Shown here piece by piece: positions 42,356 through 49,943 of a stretch of DNA of 57,601 nucleotides. Origin of the DNA: Flaviramulus sp. GTDB lineage: Bacteria; Bacteroidota; Bacteroidia; Flavobacteriales; Flavobacteriaceae. Every line of letters starts with the position of its first letter. Within the stretch, counting starts at the first letter, position 1. The notes under the pieces were generated by a model, which was not told where the DNA came from, made no database searches, and was given only the letters and a program-made list of their open reading frames with translations. The position numbers were made by a program, and so were the translations under genes. The stretch spans positions 1-57,601 of the forward strand of contig JANQTJ010000008.1 of the NCBI GenBank assembly GCA_030731745.1. Reading direction: 5' to 3'.

Positions 42356-43090
42356 ATGAGAATTATACCAGCCATTGATATTATAGAAGGAAAATGTGTT
42401 CGCTTAACAAAAGGCGATTACGGCACCAAAAAAATATATAGTGAAAGTCCATTAGAAATCGCTAAAACTTTTGAAGCTTCAGGTATTGAGTATTTACACT
42501 TAGTAGATTTAGATGGAGCAAAAGCAAAGCACATTGTCAATTATAAAGTCTTAGAGCAAATAGCTTCTAAAACAAGTCTTAAAATTGATTTTGGAGGTGG
42601 ATTGAAAACTAATGAAGATTTACACATAGCATTTAATTCTGGTGCAAAACAAATCACAGGAGGTAGTATTGCAGTTAAAGATTCTAAAACTTTTGAAGGA
42701 TGGATTTCTAAATATGGAGCTGCTAAAATTATTTTAGGAGCTGATAGTGATGCTGGTAAAATATCTATTAGTGGCTGGATGGAACAAAGTGAGGAAGAGG
42801 TTATTCCGTTCATTAAGTCATATCAAAAGAAAAGTATTCAATATGTAATTTGTACAGATATTTCTAAAGATGGTATGCTCGAAGGGCCTTCTGTAGATTT
42901 ATATAAACAAATCATTGAAGAATGTTCAAATAGTAGTAGTGGGCAGTCTATAAAATTAATTGCTTCAGGAGGAATTTCAGATATTTCCGAATTACCCATT
43001 TTGAAAGAAATTGGATGTGAAGGCGTTATTATAGGTAAGGCTATATACGAAAACAGAATTACACTCAAACAATTAGAGAAATTTGTATAA
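42356..43090 (+). CDS. hisA: HisA, ProFAR isomerase
   Basis: HisA isomerises ProFAR to PRFAR. The 244-residue TIM barrel has the catalytic Asp in [34 protein letters not shown], the second Asp in [17 protein letters not shown], and the phosphate loops SGGISD and GVIIGKAIY. It is distinguished from HisF by VRLTKGDY and by its length. hisF follows 27 bases later. Confidence 0.96.
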   Translation: MRIIPAIDIIEGKCVRLTKGDYGTKKIYSESPLEIAKTFEASGIEYLHLVDLDGAKAKHIVNYKVLEQIASKTSLKIDFGGGLKTNEDLHIAFNSGAKQITGGSIAVKDSKTFEGWISKYGAAKIILGADSDAGKISISGWMEQSEEEVIPFIKSYQKKSIQYVICTDISKDGMLEGPSVDLYKQIIEECSNSSSGQSIKLIASGGISDISELPILKEIGCEGVIIGKAIYENRITLKQLEKFV

Positions 43091-43117
43091 CATACTTTCA
43101 CAGAAATAAAAAAAAAT

Positions 43118-43873
43118 ATGTTAACAAAACGAATTATACCATGTCTTGATATAAAAAATGGACGAACCGTAAAAGGTGTCAATTTTGTTGATTTGCGTGA
43201 CGCTGGAGACCCTGTTGAACTCGCAAAACAATATGCAGATGTAGGTGCAGATGAATTGGTTTTCTTAGATATCTCAGCAACTTTAGAAGGAAGAGGAACC
43301 ACTTTAGATATGGTTTTGCATGTTGCCGAACAGGTTAACATCCCTTTTACTGTTGGTGGTGGTATTTCGTCTGTTGAGCATGTTGATGCCTTACTTAAAT
43401 GTGGTGCAGATAAAGTTTCCATTAATTCTTCAGCTGTAAAACGTCCAGAATTGATTAATGAATTAGCTGAAAAATTTGGAAGTCAATGTGTAGTCGTTGC
43501 TATTGACGCTAAACAGATTGATGGCAATTGGAAAGTGCATTTAGCAGGTGGTAGTATTCCAACAGATATTGATTTATTTCAATGGGCTAAAGAAGTTGAA
43601 TACAGAGGTGCTGGTGAAATTTTGTTCACATCCATGGATCATGATGGTACAAAAAACGGATTCGCCAATGAAGCATTAGCTAAGTTATCAGTTGAATTAA
43701 ACATTCCCATAATTGCTTCTGGAGGCGCGGGGAAAGTGCAACATTTTATCGACACTTTTAAAGAAGGAAAAGCAGATGCAGCATTGGCAGCAAGTGTTTT
43801 TCATTTTGGTGAAATACCCATTCCAGAATTAAAAAAAGAATTAAAAGCTTATAATATAGAAGTAAGACTATAG
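43118..43873 (+). CDS. hisF: HisF, cyclase subunit of IGP synthase
   Basis: HisF uses ammonia from HisH to turn PRFAR into IGP and AICAR. The 251-residue TIM barrel has [19 protein letters not shown] with the catalytic Asp, [49 protein letters not shown] with the second Asp, and ASGGAGKV. Length and motifs are standard. Confidence 0.97.
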   Translation: MLTKRIIPCLDIKNGRTVKGVNFVDLRDAGDPVELAKQYADVGADELVFLDISATLEGRGTTLDMVLHVAEQVNIPFTVGGGISSVEHVDALLKCGADKVSINSSAVKRPELINELAEKFGSQCVVVAIDAKQIDGNWKVHLAGGSIPTDIDLFQWAKEVEYRGAGEILFTSMDHDGTKNGFANEALAKLSVELNIPIIASGGAGKVQHFIDTFKEGKADAALAASVFHFGEIPIPELKKELKAYNIEVRL

Positions 43874-43888
43874 TTAAATTATAATATT

Positions 43889-43909
43889 GCCTTGAGCGCA
43901 GTCGAAAGG
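43889..43909. repeat. short dispersed repeat between hisF and hisIE
   Basis: GCCTTGAGCGCAGTCGAAAGG looks like one unit of the GAGCGCAGTCGAA-type repeat that I know from intergenic regions of many Flavobacteriaceae. It splits the otherwise tight his operon at its widest internal gap (65 bases). Confidence 0.45.
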
Positions 43910-43938
43910 TTTTTTTGGCATTGAAACGAAATAAAATT

Positions 43939-44532
43939 ATGAATATTAAATACGACTCAAACGGACTTATTCCAGCTATTATCCAAGATGCATCTACAAA
44001 AAATGTGTTGATGATGGGGTATATGAACGAGGAAGCTTACCAAAAAACATTAGAAACTAGACAGATTACTTTTTTTAGTAGAAGTAAACAACGTTTGTGG
44101 ACTAAAGGTGAAGAAAGTGGTAATTTTTTAAATCTGGTTGATATTAAAAACGATTGCGATAACGACACCCTTTTAATTCAAGTAAATCCTGTTGGACCAA
44201 TATGTCATAAAGGAACGGATAACTGTTGGGGAGAAGAAAACAAGGCTAATTATGGATTCTTTTCAACTTTAGAAAATATCATATCAGAGCGTGTTGCCAA
44301 TAAAGATTCTAAAACCTCTTATGTTGCTAGTTTATTTGAAAAAGGTATAAATAAAATAGCTCAAAAAGTAGGCGAAGAGGCTGTTGAAACGGTTATTGAA
44401 GCCATGGATAACAATGATGAATTATTTCTTTATGAATCTGCCGATTTATTTTTTCATTACTTAATTTTGTTGAAAGCTAAGGGGTTTAGCTTAAAAGATA
44501 TTGAAAATGAATTAAAAAGTAGACATAAATAA
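43939..44532 (+). CDS. hisIE: HisIE, PRA-CH cyclohydrolase / PRA-PP pyrophosphohydrolase
   Basis: This bifunctional enzyme performs steps two and three of histidine synthesis. The N-terminal HisI half (residues 1 to about 105) has MMGYMNEEAYQKTLETRQITFFSRSKQRLWTKGEESGN and the zinc ligands in DNDTLLIQV and CHKGTDNCW. The C-terminal HisE half is the helical MazG-like domain (KTSYVASLFEKGINKIAQKVGEEAVETVIEAM). The ATG at 43939 is preferred over an upstream TTG at 43915. It is the last gene of the operon. Confidence 0.94.
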   Translation: MNIKYDSNGLIPAIIQDASTKNVLMMGYMNEEAYQKTLETRQITFFSRSKQRLWTKGEESGNFLNLVDIKNDCDNDTLLIQVNPVGPICHKGTDNCWGEENKANYGFFSTLENIISERVANKDSKTSYVASLFEKGINKIAQKVGEEAVETVIEAMDNNDELFLYESADLFFHYLILLKAKGFSLKDIENELKSRHK

Positions 44533-44547
44533 CTTCGTGAAAATTTA

Positions 44548-44994
44548 TTATCGGGTATAGGTCATCGTAGATACTACATTCCCTTTTTTGTCGTAATAAA
44601 TCCATTTGCCTATGGGTTGTTTCCAATGTAAATATTGCCCTTTAGATTTTACATTTCCATCTTCATAATAAAAAGTTATAGGACCTTCAACACGATTGTC
44701 TTTGTAGGTTCCTTCACAAACTTTAATACCGTATGGGTCAAAATCTATCCATTTTCCATTACCTATACCATCAACATAATCTTGCATAGTCATGTAATTT
44801 CCATTATCGTATTTAGCATATAAAACTCCTGTAAAAGGTTTGTTAGTTCCCAATTCATAGTAAACCGACCCTTGTTTGTAGGCTTTTTGGTAAGTGTCAG
44901 AAATAGCAACTAACTTCTCTTTGGAGTCTTTGTACTGCCCATAAATACTAATTGAAATGAGTAGCATACAAATAAAGTTAATTAGTGCTTTCAT
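44548..44994 (-). CDS. exported MORN-repeat protein (YwqK-like)
   Basis: This 148-residue protein has a signal peptide (MKALINFICMLLISISIYGQ) and repeated MORN-type hairpins (FTGVLYAKYDNGN, GNGKWIDFDPYGIKVCEGTYKDNRVEGPITFYYEDGNVKSKGQY, PIGKWIYYDKKGNV). Database pipelines often name this fold YwqK-family antitoxin, but here it is exported and no toxin gene is adjacent, so an antitoxin role is unlikely. It probably serves in the envelope or periplasm. It converges with hisIE and is divergent from truA. Confidence 0.8.
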   Translation of the reverse strand: MKALINFICMLLISISIYGQYKDSKEKLVAISDTYQKAYKQGSVYYELGTNKPFTGVLYAKYDNGNYMTMQDYVDGIGNGKWIDFDPYGIKVCEGTYKDNRVEGPITFYYEDGNVKSKGQYLHWKQPIGKWIYYDKKGNVVSTMTYTR

Positions 44995-45132
44995 GATTTT
45001 TTTTATTTTATATACACCAAATTGTTAGTTTTAGATGAGCTAACTAAAAAATTGACTAAAGTAAACAATACAAGTTATAAATTCTTTGTCACAAATTATA
45101 AATAACTTACTTTTCAAATTCTTAAAAAAAGC

Positions 45133-45909
45133 ATGAAGAAGCACTTTTACGTTATAAAAATTCAGTATTTGGGATATCGTTTTCATGGTTGGCAAAAACA
45201 ACCTAATGTAAAAACATTGCATTTAATGGTTGATAGAACCTTGAATTTTATTCTAGAAGGTAAATATTTTAAGAGTTTAAGTTCTGGTAGAACCGATGCG
45301 ATGGTATCGGCAGAATGTGCTGCTTTTGAATTATTTTTAGAAGAACCACTAGAAGACCAAAATGCTTTTCTCAACCTTTTCAATAAAAACTTACCACAAG
45401 ATATTAGAGCAATTAGTATTCTAGAAGTCGATTCAAAATTCAATATCATTAACCATTCAAAAATTAAAGAATACTTATATTTATTTACTTATGGTGAAAA
45501 ATGCCATCCGTTTTGTGCACCAATAATGACCACTATTTTAGATGATTTAGATATTGATTTAATGAAAGAAGGCGCTAAACTTTTTGAAGGTTCACATTAT
45601 TTTAAATCTTATTGCTTTAAACCCACCAATAATGGTATTTACAATAGAGATATCCTACTATGTGAACTGGTTGAAAATACTAAATACACCGCCAATTACT
45701 TTCCTGAAAAATCATATATTTTACGAGTAAAAGGTAAAGGTTTTATGCGTAATCAAATACGTTTGATGATGGGTGCGCTTATTGATTTGGGAAAAGGAAA
45801 AATAACAATAGATACCATAAAGCAAAGTTTAGAACAAGACCAATTTATTAAATTAGAATATATCGCTCCCGCTTCAGGTTTAATTTTAAACAATATAGAA
45901 TTTGAATAA
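45133..45909 (+). CDS. truA: TruA-type tRNA pseudouridine synthase
   Basis: TruA-family enzymes isomerise uridines 38-40 in the anticodon arm of tRNAs. The 258-residue protein has YLGYRFHGWQKQPNVKTL, the catalytic Asp55 in SSGRTDAMVSA, and C-terminal VKGKGFMRNQIRLMMGALIDLGKGKI and IAPASGLILNNIEF. Two points differ from classical TruA: NLPQDIRA is followed by an unusual centre, and the RxY of the usual RxYxY motif reads KEYLYLF. It could be the second TruA-like paralogue that flavobacteria often carry. Confidence 0.85.
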   Translation: MKKHFYVIKIQYLGYRFHGWQKQPNVKTLHLMVDRTLNFILEGKYFKSLSSGRTDAMVSAECAAFELFLEEPLEDQNAFLNLFNKNLPQDIRAISILEVDSKFNIINHSKIKEYLYLFTYGEKCHPFCAPIMTTILDDLDIDLMKEGAKLFEGSHYFKSYCFKPTNNGIYNRDILLCELVENTKYTANYFPEKSYILRVKGKGFMRNQIRLMMGALIDLGKGKITIDTIKQSLEQDQFIKLEYIAPASGLILNNIEFE

Positions 45910-45948
45910 CAACTTGATTTTTGTAGTTTTAAAAAGAAATATGATATT

Positions 45949-46626
45949 ATGAGTTTACAAGTTCCAAAAGAAGCCTTAGATTTTTTTAAAAAGTTAGAGA
46001 AAAACAATGACCGTGATTGGTTTAATGATCATAAACTCGAATATAAAAAAATTGAAAAAGAGGTAAAGGGTTTTTATAATGCTGTATTTTCAAGTTTAAA
46101 AGAACATGATGATTTAGATAAAATGAAAATGTTTAGAATTTATAGAGATGTACGTTTTTCAAAAAATAAATCACCATACAAAACTCATTTTGGAGGCTCT
46201 TTTCATAGAGCAAAACCTAAATTAAGAGGTGGTTATTATCTTCATATTCAACCTAATAATGAGAGTTTTATAGCTACTGGTTTTTGGGAACCTGCACCTG
46301 CAGATTTACTTAGAATACGAAAAGAATTTGAAATGGATGATAGTGATATAAGAGCCATTTTAAAAGATGAAAATTTTAGTAGTGTTTGGGGCGGTTTTGT
46401 GGGTGATGAAGTTAAAACGGCTCCAAAAGGATTCAGTAAAGACCACAATGCCATAGACTTAATAAAAAAGAAACAATACATCTTCGTTAAAAAATTTAGC
46501 GATAAAGAAGTTTTAGATGAAAGTTTTGTGAATCAAATAAATTTGTCTTTTAAAGCCATTCGCCCATATTTTGATTATATGAGCGATGTTTTAACCACAG
46601 ATTTAAATGGAGAATCTCTTATATAA
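45949..46626 (+). CDS. DUF2461 family protein
   Basis: The 225-residue protein has the DUF2461 signature: FFKKLEKNNDRDWFNDHKLEYK, FRIYRDVRFSKNKSPYKTHFGGSFHR, and GGYYLHIQPNNESFIATGFWEPAPADLLRIRKEF. It is cytoplasmic with no membrane segment. The family is widespread and uncharacterised. It lies 39 bases after truA in the same direction. Its last codons overlap by eight bases the end of the convergent Gre-like gene. Confidence 0.9.
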   Translation: MSLQVPKEALDFFKKLEKNNDRDWFNDHKLEYKKIEKEVKGFYNAVFSSLKEHDDLDKMKMFRIYRDVRFSKNKSPYKTHFGGSFHRAKPKLRGGYYLHIQPNNESFIATGFWEPAPADLLRIRKEFEMDDSDIRAILKDENFSSVWGGFVGDEVKTAPKGFSKDHNAIDLIKKKQYIFVKKFSDKEVLDESFVNQINLSFKAIRPYFDYMSDVLTTDLNGESLI

Positions 46627-47065
46627 TTTCTTTAATAATATACTTAGATTGATTAAACTCGAATTGGTCATTAACTTTTTTATTTTTTAATAATTGACCA
46701 ATTGGAGAGCTTAAAGAAATAGCAAAATAACTTTCGTTTTCTAAATCAATTTTACCAATACTTGTGGAAATATAAAAATTCATAAGATTGGTTTTAACAA
46801 GGCTTCCTAGAATAACATCATTATTGATAATACCTGTTTTTACAAGTTGTAAATGCGTTTTAGTTTGTTGAGCATCATTAAGATGAACCAGATTTTTTTC
46901 CAAATCGTTCAATAACTTGCCATTTCCAGAATCATCATCTAAATCATTAGATTTATCGTTATTTGAAATGGCATCTTTTATTAAATTGATTTCTTCTTTA
47001 TAATCATTAATACGCTTATCTACACGTTCATTACAAATTTGTAGAAGTTGTTTTTTTATTATCAT
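46619..47065 (-). CDS. GreA/GreB-like protein
   Basis: The 148 residues comprise an N-terminal part that looks like a coiled-coil hairpin (LLQICNERVDKRINDYKEEINLIKDAISNN ... LLNDLEKNLVHLNDAQQTKTHLQLVK) with an acidic tip (DKSNDLDDDSGNG), and a C-terminal FKBP-like domain (SYFAISLSSPIGQLLKNKKVNDQFEF). That is the layout of transcript-cleavage factors. The SPIGQLLKNKKVND motif corresponds to SPxGxALLGKKxGD of GreA. It may act in the RNA polymerase secondary channel. Automatic names such as 3-oxoacyl-ACP synthase, which I recall for this family, are not supported by the sequence. Confidence 0.7.
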   Translation of the reverse strand: MIIKKQLLQICNERVDKRINDYKEEINLIKDAISNNDKSNDLDDDSGNGKLLNDLEKNLVHLNDAQQTKTHLQLVKTGIINNDVILGSLVKTNLMNFYISTSIGKIDLENESYFAISLSSPIGQLLKNKKVNDQFEFNQSKYIIKEII

Positions 47066-47071
47066 TAAATA

Positions 47072-47488
47072 TTAAACGGCTTTTAAAAGTTCTGGTTTTT
47101 CAAAAAGTTGGATATTACTAATAAGTCGATCTTTTACAATATTCATCATACGCTTATTTAAGGCTGATGAATTTTTGATATAAATACTGTATTCTTCAAC
47201 AGTAAATACCCCTATAATCATACCTTTTAAAGAATTACGAAATTTTATATCTTTTTGTATCGCATTATCAATGTAAACTAAACGTTTTTCTGTAGAAAAA
47301 CTATAGAAAACAGACTTGTGTTTAACAATATAATTTTTAAATGCTTCAATTAATAAATCATTTTGAAATTTTATAACAGGTCGTAATACTAAATTTTGAA
47401 AACGCTCATTACTGCTCATGTCATTATTTATTGTAGCATTTAAAATTTCAGGACGCATACTTTTTAAGTTAAAATCTCTGCTATTCAT
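47072..47488 (-). CDS. conserved small protein of unknown function
   Basis: This soluble protein has 138 residues from the ATG at 47488, which gives the start MNSRDFNLKSMRPEILNATI; an upstream ATG at 47530 would add 14 less typical residues. It has a mostly helical pattern with the motifs SSNERFQNLVLRPVIKFQND, FSTEKRLVYIDNAIQKDIKFRNSLKGMIIG and ALNKRMMNIVKDRL. I know relatives from flavobacteria that are labelled glyoxalase, but nothing here resembles a glyoxalase fold. It is six bases upstream of the Gre-like gene and probably shares its transcript. Confidence 0.7.
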   Translation of the reverse strand: MNSRDFNLKSMRPEILNATINNDMSSNERFQNLVLRPVIKFQNDLLIEAFKNYIVKHKSVFYSFSTEKRLVYIDNAIQKDIKFRNSLKGMIIGVFTVEEYSIYIKNSSALNKRMMNIVKDRLISNIQLFEKPELLKAV

Positions 47489-47599
47489 ATCTTTGGAGTT
47501 TTTAATAAAAGTATAGATTATTGAAACCAAAAATAGAAGAAACTAAGTATAAATATCAACTACCTTATCAACAATTTTCTTTTTAATTTAGAAGTTAAC

Positions 47600-47701
47600 A
47601 TGAAATTAATTTTAAATAGAATTGTTTTAAATATTATAAACAAATTTAGGCTTCTATTGAATAAAATTCAGTTTATAGTTCATCTATTGGTAATTTTATA
47701 A
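47600..47701 (+). CDS. candidate Leu/Ile/Val-rich leader peptide of the leu operon
   Basis: In this 33-residue ORF, 19 residues are Leu, Ile or Val, including LLL (codons 18-20, written CTT CTA TTG) and the closing LLVIL. It begins MKLILNRIVLNIINKF. It lies 128 bases before leuC, followed 19 bases later by a hairpin with a T-rich tail. AT-rich DNA favours Leu and Ile codons, so the bias is suggestive rather than conclusive. By analogy with the his leader nearby, attenuation by branched-chain aminoacyl-tRNA supply is inferred. Confidence 0.5.
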   Translation: MKLILNRIVLNIINKFRLLLNKIQFIVHLLVIL

Positions 47702-47720
47702 AAATTAAATAACTAATAGT

Positions 47721-47767
47721 TTTAAAGTTTTAAATAATCGTAATAAACTTTAAATTTGTTTTCTTGT
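47721..47767 (+). terminator. candidate leu operon attenuator hairpin
   Basis: TTTAAAGTTT (47721-47730) pairs perfectly with AAACTTTAAA (47745-47754) over a 14-base loop, followed by TTTGTTTTCTTGTTT. The stem is AT-rich and so weak for an intrinsic terminator, but its place between the leader ORF and leuC is right. Confidence 0.45.
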
Positions 47768-47829
47768 TTGGTTGTTAAAAAGAAGACTATTTTATCAACT
47801 AGCGTAAGGTATACAAAACAAAATTATTT

Positions 47830-49224
47830 ATGAGCAAAACATTGTTTGATAAAGTATGGGATTCCCATGTAGTAAGAAAGATTGAAGGTGGACCAGATGT
47901 GTTTTTTATAGACCGTCATTTTATTCACGAGGTAACGAGTCCTGTTGCGTTTTTAGGATTAAAGAGTAGAGGGTTAAAAGTATTATATCCAGAACGCACA
48001 TTTGCAACTGCTGATCATAATACACCTACTATAAACCAACATTTACCAGTTGAAGATCCACTTTCTGCTAATCAACTTAAAGCTTTGGAAGATAATTCAA
48101 ATGAATACGGAATTAGCCATTGGGGGTTAGGACATAAAAAAAACGGCATTGTACACGTTGTTGGGCCAGAAAATGGAATTACGTTCCCTGGAGCAACAAT
48201 TGTATGTGGCGATTCTCATACATCTACACACGGTGCTTTTGGTGCTATAGCATTTGGTATTGGTACTTCAGAGGTCGAAATGGTACTTTCTACACAATGT
48301 ATCATGCAACCAAAACCTAAAAAAATGCGCATTAACATTAATGGGCAATTAGAAAAAGGAGTAACACCTAAAGATGTGGCTTTATTTATTATTTCAAAGT
48401 TAACAACCTCTGGCGCAACTGGATATTTTGTTGAATATGCAGGTGATGTTTTTGAAAATATGACTATGGAAGGTCGTATGACGGTTTGTAATTTATCTAT
48501 TGAGATGGGTGCACGTGGTGGTATGATTGCTCCAGATGAAACAACCTTTGCATATTTAAAAGGAAAACCATTATCTCTAAAAGATGATGCTTGGGATGCA
48601 GCTGTAACGCATTGGAAAACACTAAAAACAGATGCTGATGCAACTTTTGATAAAGAATTAGCTTTTAGTGCTAGCGAAATTGAACCTATGATTACCTACG
48701 GAACAAATCCAGGAATGGGCATGGGTATTTCTAAAAACATACCGAATGCTGAAGCTATTGAAGGTGGCGTTGCAACTTATAAAAAATCTTTAGATTATAT
48801 GGGTTATGATGAAAACGACTCCATGATTGGAAAAAAAGTAGATTATGTTTTCTTGGGAAGTTGTACTAATGGGAGAATTGAAGATTTTAGAGCTTTTGCA
48901 TCAATTGTCAAAGGTAGAAAGAAAGCAGATAATGTTATAGCGTGGTTAGTTCCTGGCTCTCACGAAGTGGAAGATAAAATAAAAGAAGAAGGTATTTTAG
49001 ATATTATTACAGAAGCAGGTTTCTCTTTACGTCAACCTGGTTGTTCGGCTTGTTTAGCTATGAATGATGATAAAGTACCTGCTGGAAAATATGCAGTTAG
49101 CACGTCAAACAGAAACTTTGAAGGCCGTCAAGGTCCTGGTTCAAGAACCATGTTAGCAAGTCCTTTAGTGGCTGCAGCCGCAGCTGTAACTGGAGTCGTA
49201 ACAGATCCAAGAGAACTTTTGTAA
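47830..49224 (+). CDS. leuC: LeuC, isopropylmalate isomerase large subunit
   Basis: LeuC, with LeuD, isomerises 2- to 3-isopropylmalate in leucine synthesis. The 464-residue aconitase-type protein has [42 protein letters not shown], and the three cysteines of the [4Fe-4S] cluster in [13 protein letters not shown] and GCSACLAMN. It is the first structural gene of the operon, behind the candidate attenuator. Confidence 0.97.
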   Translation: MSKTLFDKVWDSHVVRKIEGGPDVFFIDRHFIHEVTSPVAFLGLKSRGLKVLYPERTFATADHNTPTINQHLPVEDPLSANQLKALEDNSNEYGISHWGLGHKKNGIVHVVGPENGITFPGATIVCGDSHTSTHGAFGAIAFGIGTSEVEMVLSTQCIMQPKPKKMRININGQLEKGVTPKDVALFIISKLTTSGATGYFVEYAGDVFENMTMEGRMTVCNLSIEMGARGGMIAPDETTFAYLKGKPLSLKDDAWDAAVTHWKTLKTDADATFDKELAFSASEIEPMITYGTNPGMGMGISKNIPNAEAIEGGVATYKKSLDYMGYDENDSMIGKKVDYVFLGSCTNGRIEDFRAFASIVKGRKKADNVIAWLVPGSHEVEDKIKEEGILDIITEAGFSLRQPGCSACLAMNDDKVPAGKYAVSTSNRNFEGRQGPGSRTMLASPLVAAAAAVTGVVTDPRELL

Positions 49225-49343
49225 GTTCGAAGTATACAGTTAACAGTTTTAAATCACATTAAACGAAAATTGATGCTGTATGGAAATTATTAAAATAAAT
49301 TATTGACTGCCAACTAAACACTGGCAACTGAATACTAAAAACT
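49225..49343. repeat. leuC-leuD spacer with low-complexity repeat
   Basis: The end of this spacer (about 49305-49343) consists of degenerate repeats of an ACTGCCAACT-like unit (GACTGCCAACT, CACTGGCAACTG, AATACTAAAAACT), and ACAGTTAACAGTT occurs near its start. I remember such CTGCCAACTG stretches in other flavobacterial intergenic regions. It widens an otherwise tight operon. Confidence 0.45.
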
Positions 49344-49940
49344 ATGGCTTACGATAAATTTAATATACTAACAAGTACCGCAGTACCACTTCCATTAGAG
49401 AATGTAGATACAGATCAAATTATACCTGCTCGTTTCTTAAAAGCTACAGAACGCAAAGGTTTTGGAGATAACTTATTTAGAGATTGGAGATACAATGGTG
49501 ATAATACCCCTAAAGAAAGTTTTGTTTTAAACAATCCAATCTACGGTGGTAAAATTCTTGTAGGTGGTAAGAATTTTGGTTCAGGTTCCTCAAGAGAGCA
49601 TGCTGCATGGGCAATTTACGATTATGGTTTTAGATGTGTGGTATCTAGTTTTTTTGCAGATATCTTCAGAAATAACTGTTTAAATGTTGGTGTTTTACCA
49701 GTACAAGTATCACCTGAATTTTCCGAACAAATATTTAATGCTATTTACGAAAATCCTAATACAGAAATTGAAATTAATCTTACAAACCAAACCATAACCA
49801 TACTTTCAACGGGTGCTCAAGAATCATTTGAAATTAACAGTTACAAGAAAGATAACATGCTTAATGGTTTTGATGATATTGATTATTTACAAAACATAAA
49901 AGGTGAAATAGAAAATTTTGCAAATAGTTTGTTGCTGTAA
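49344..49940 (+). CDS. leuD: LeuD, isopropylmalate isomerase small subunit
   Basis: LeuD is the swivelling small subunit that completes the isomerase active site with LeuC. The 198-residue protein has the substrate-binding motifs LENVDTDQIIPARFL and GGKNFGSGSSREHAAWAIYDYGFRCVVSSFFADIFRNNCLNVGVLPV. Length is normal. The next gene begins four bases later. Confidence 0.97.
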   Translation: MAYDKFNILTSTAVPLPLENVDTDQIIPARFLKATERKGFGDNLFRDWRYNGDNTPKESFVLNNPIYGGKILVGGKNFGSGSSREHAAWAIYDYGFRCVVSSFFADIFRNNCLNVGVLPVQVSPEFSEQIFNAIYENPNTEIEINLTNQTITILSTGAQESFEINSYKKDNMLNGFDDIDYLQNIKGEIENFANSLLL

Positions 49941-49943
49941 TAA

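Noticed and set aside
44548..44994. YwqK-type antitoxin as part of a toxin-antitoxin pair
   Set aside because: The protein is exported by signal peptide, has only MORN repeats and has no adjacent toxin gene.
47072..47488. Glyoxalase annotation
   Set aside because: No betaalphabeta glyoxalase repeats and no metal-binding His/Glu pattern; the protein looks helical.
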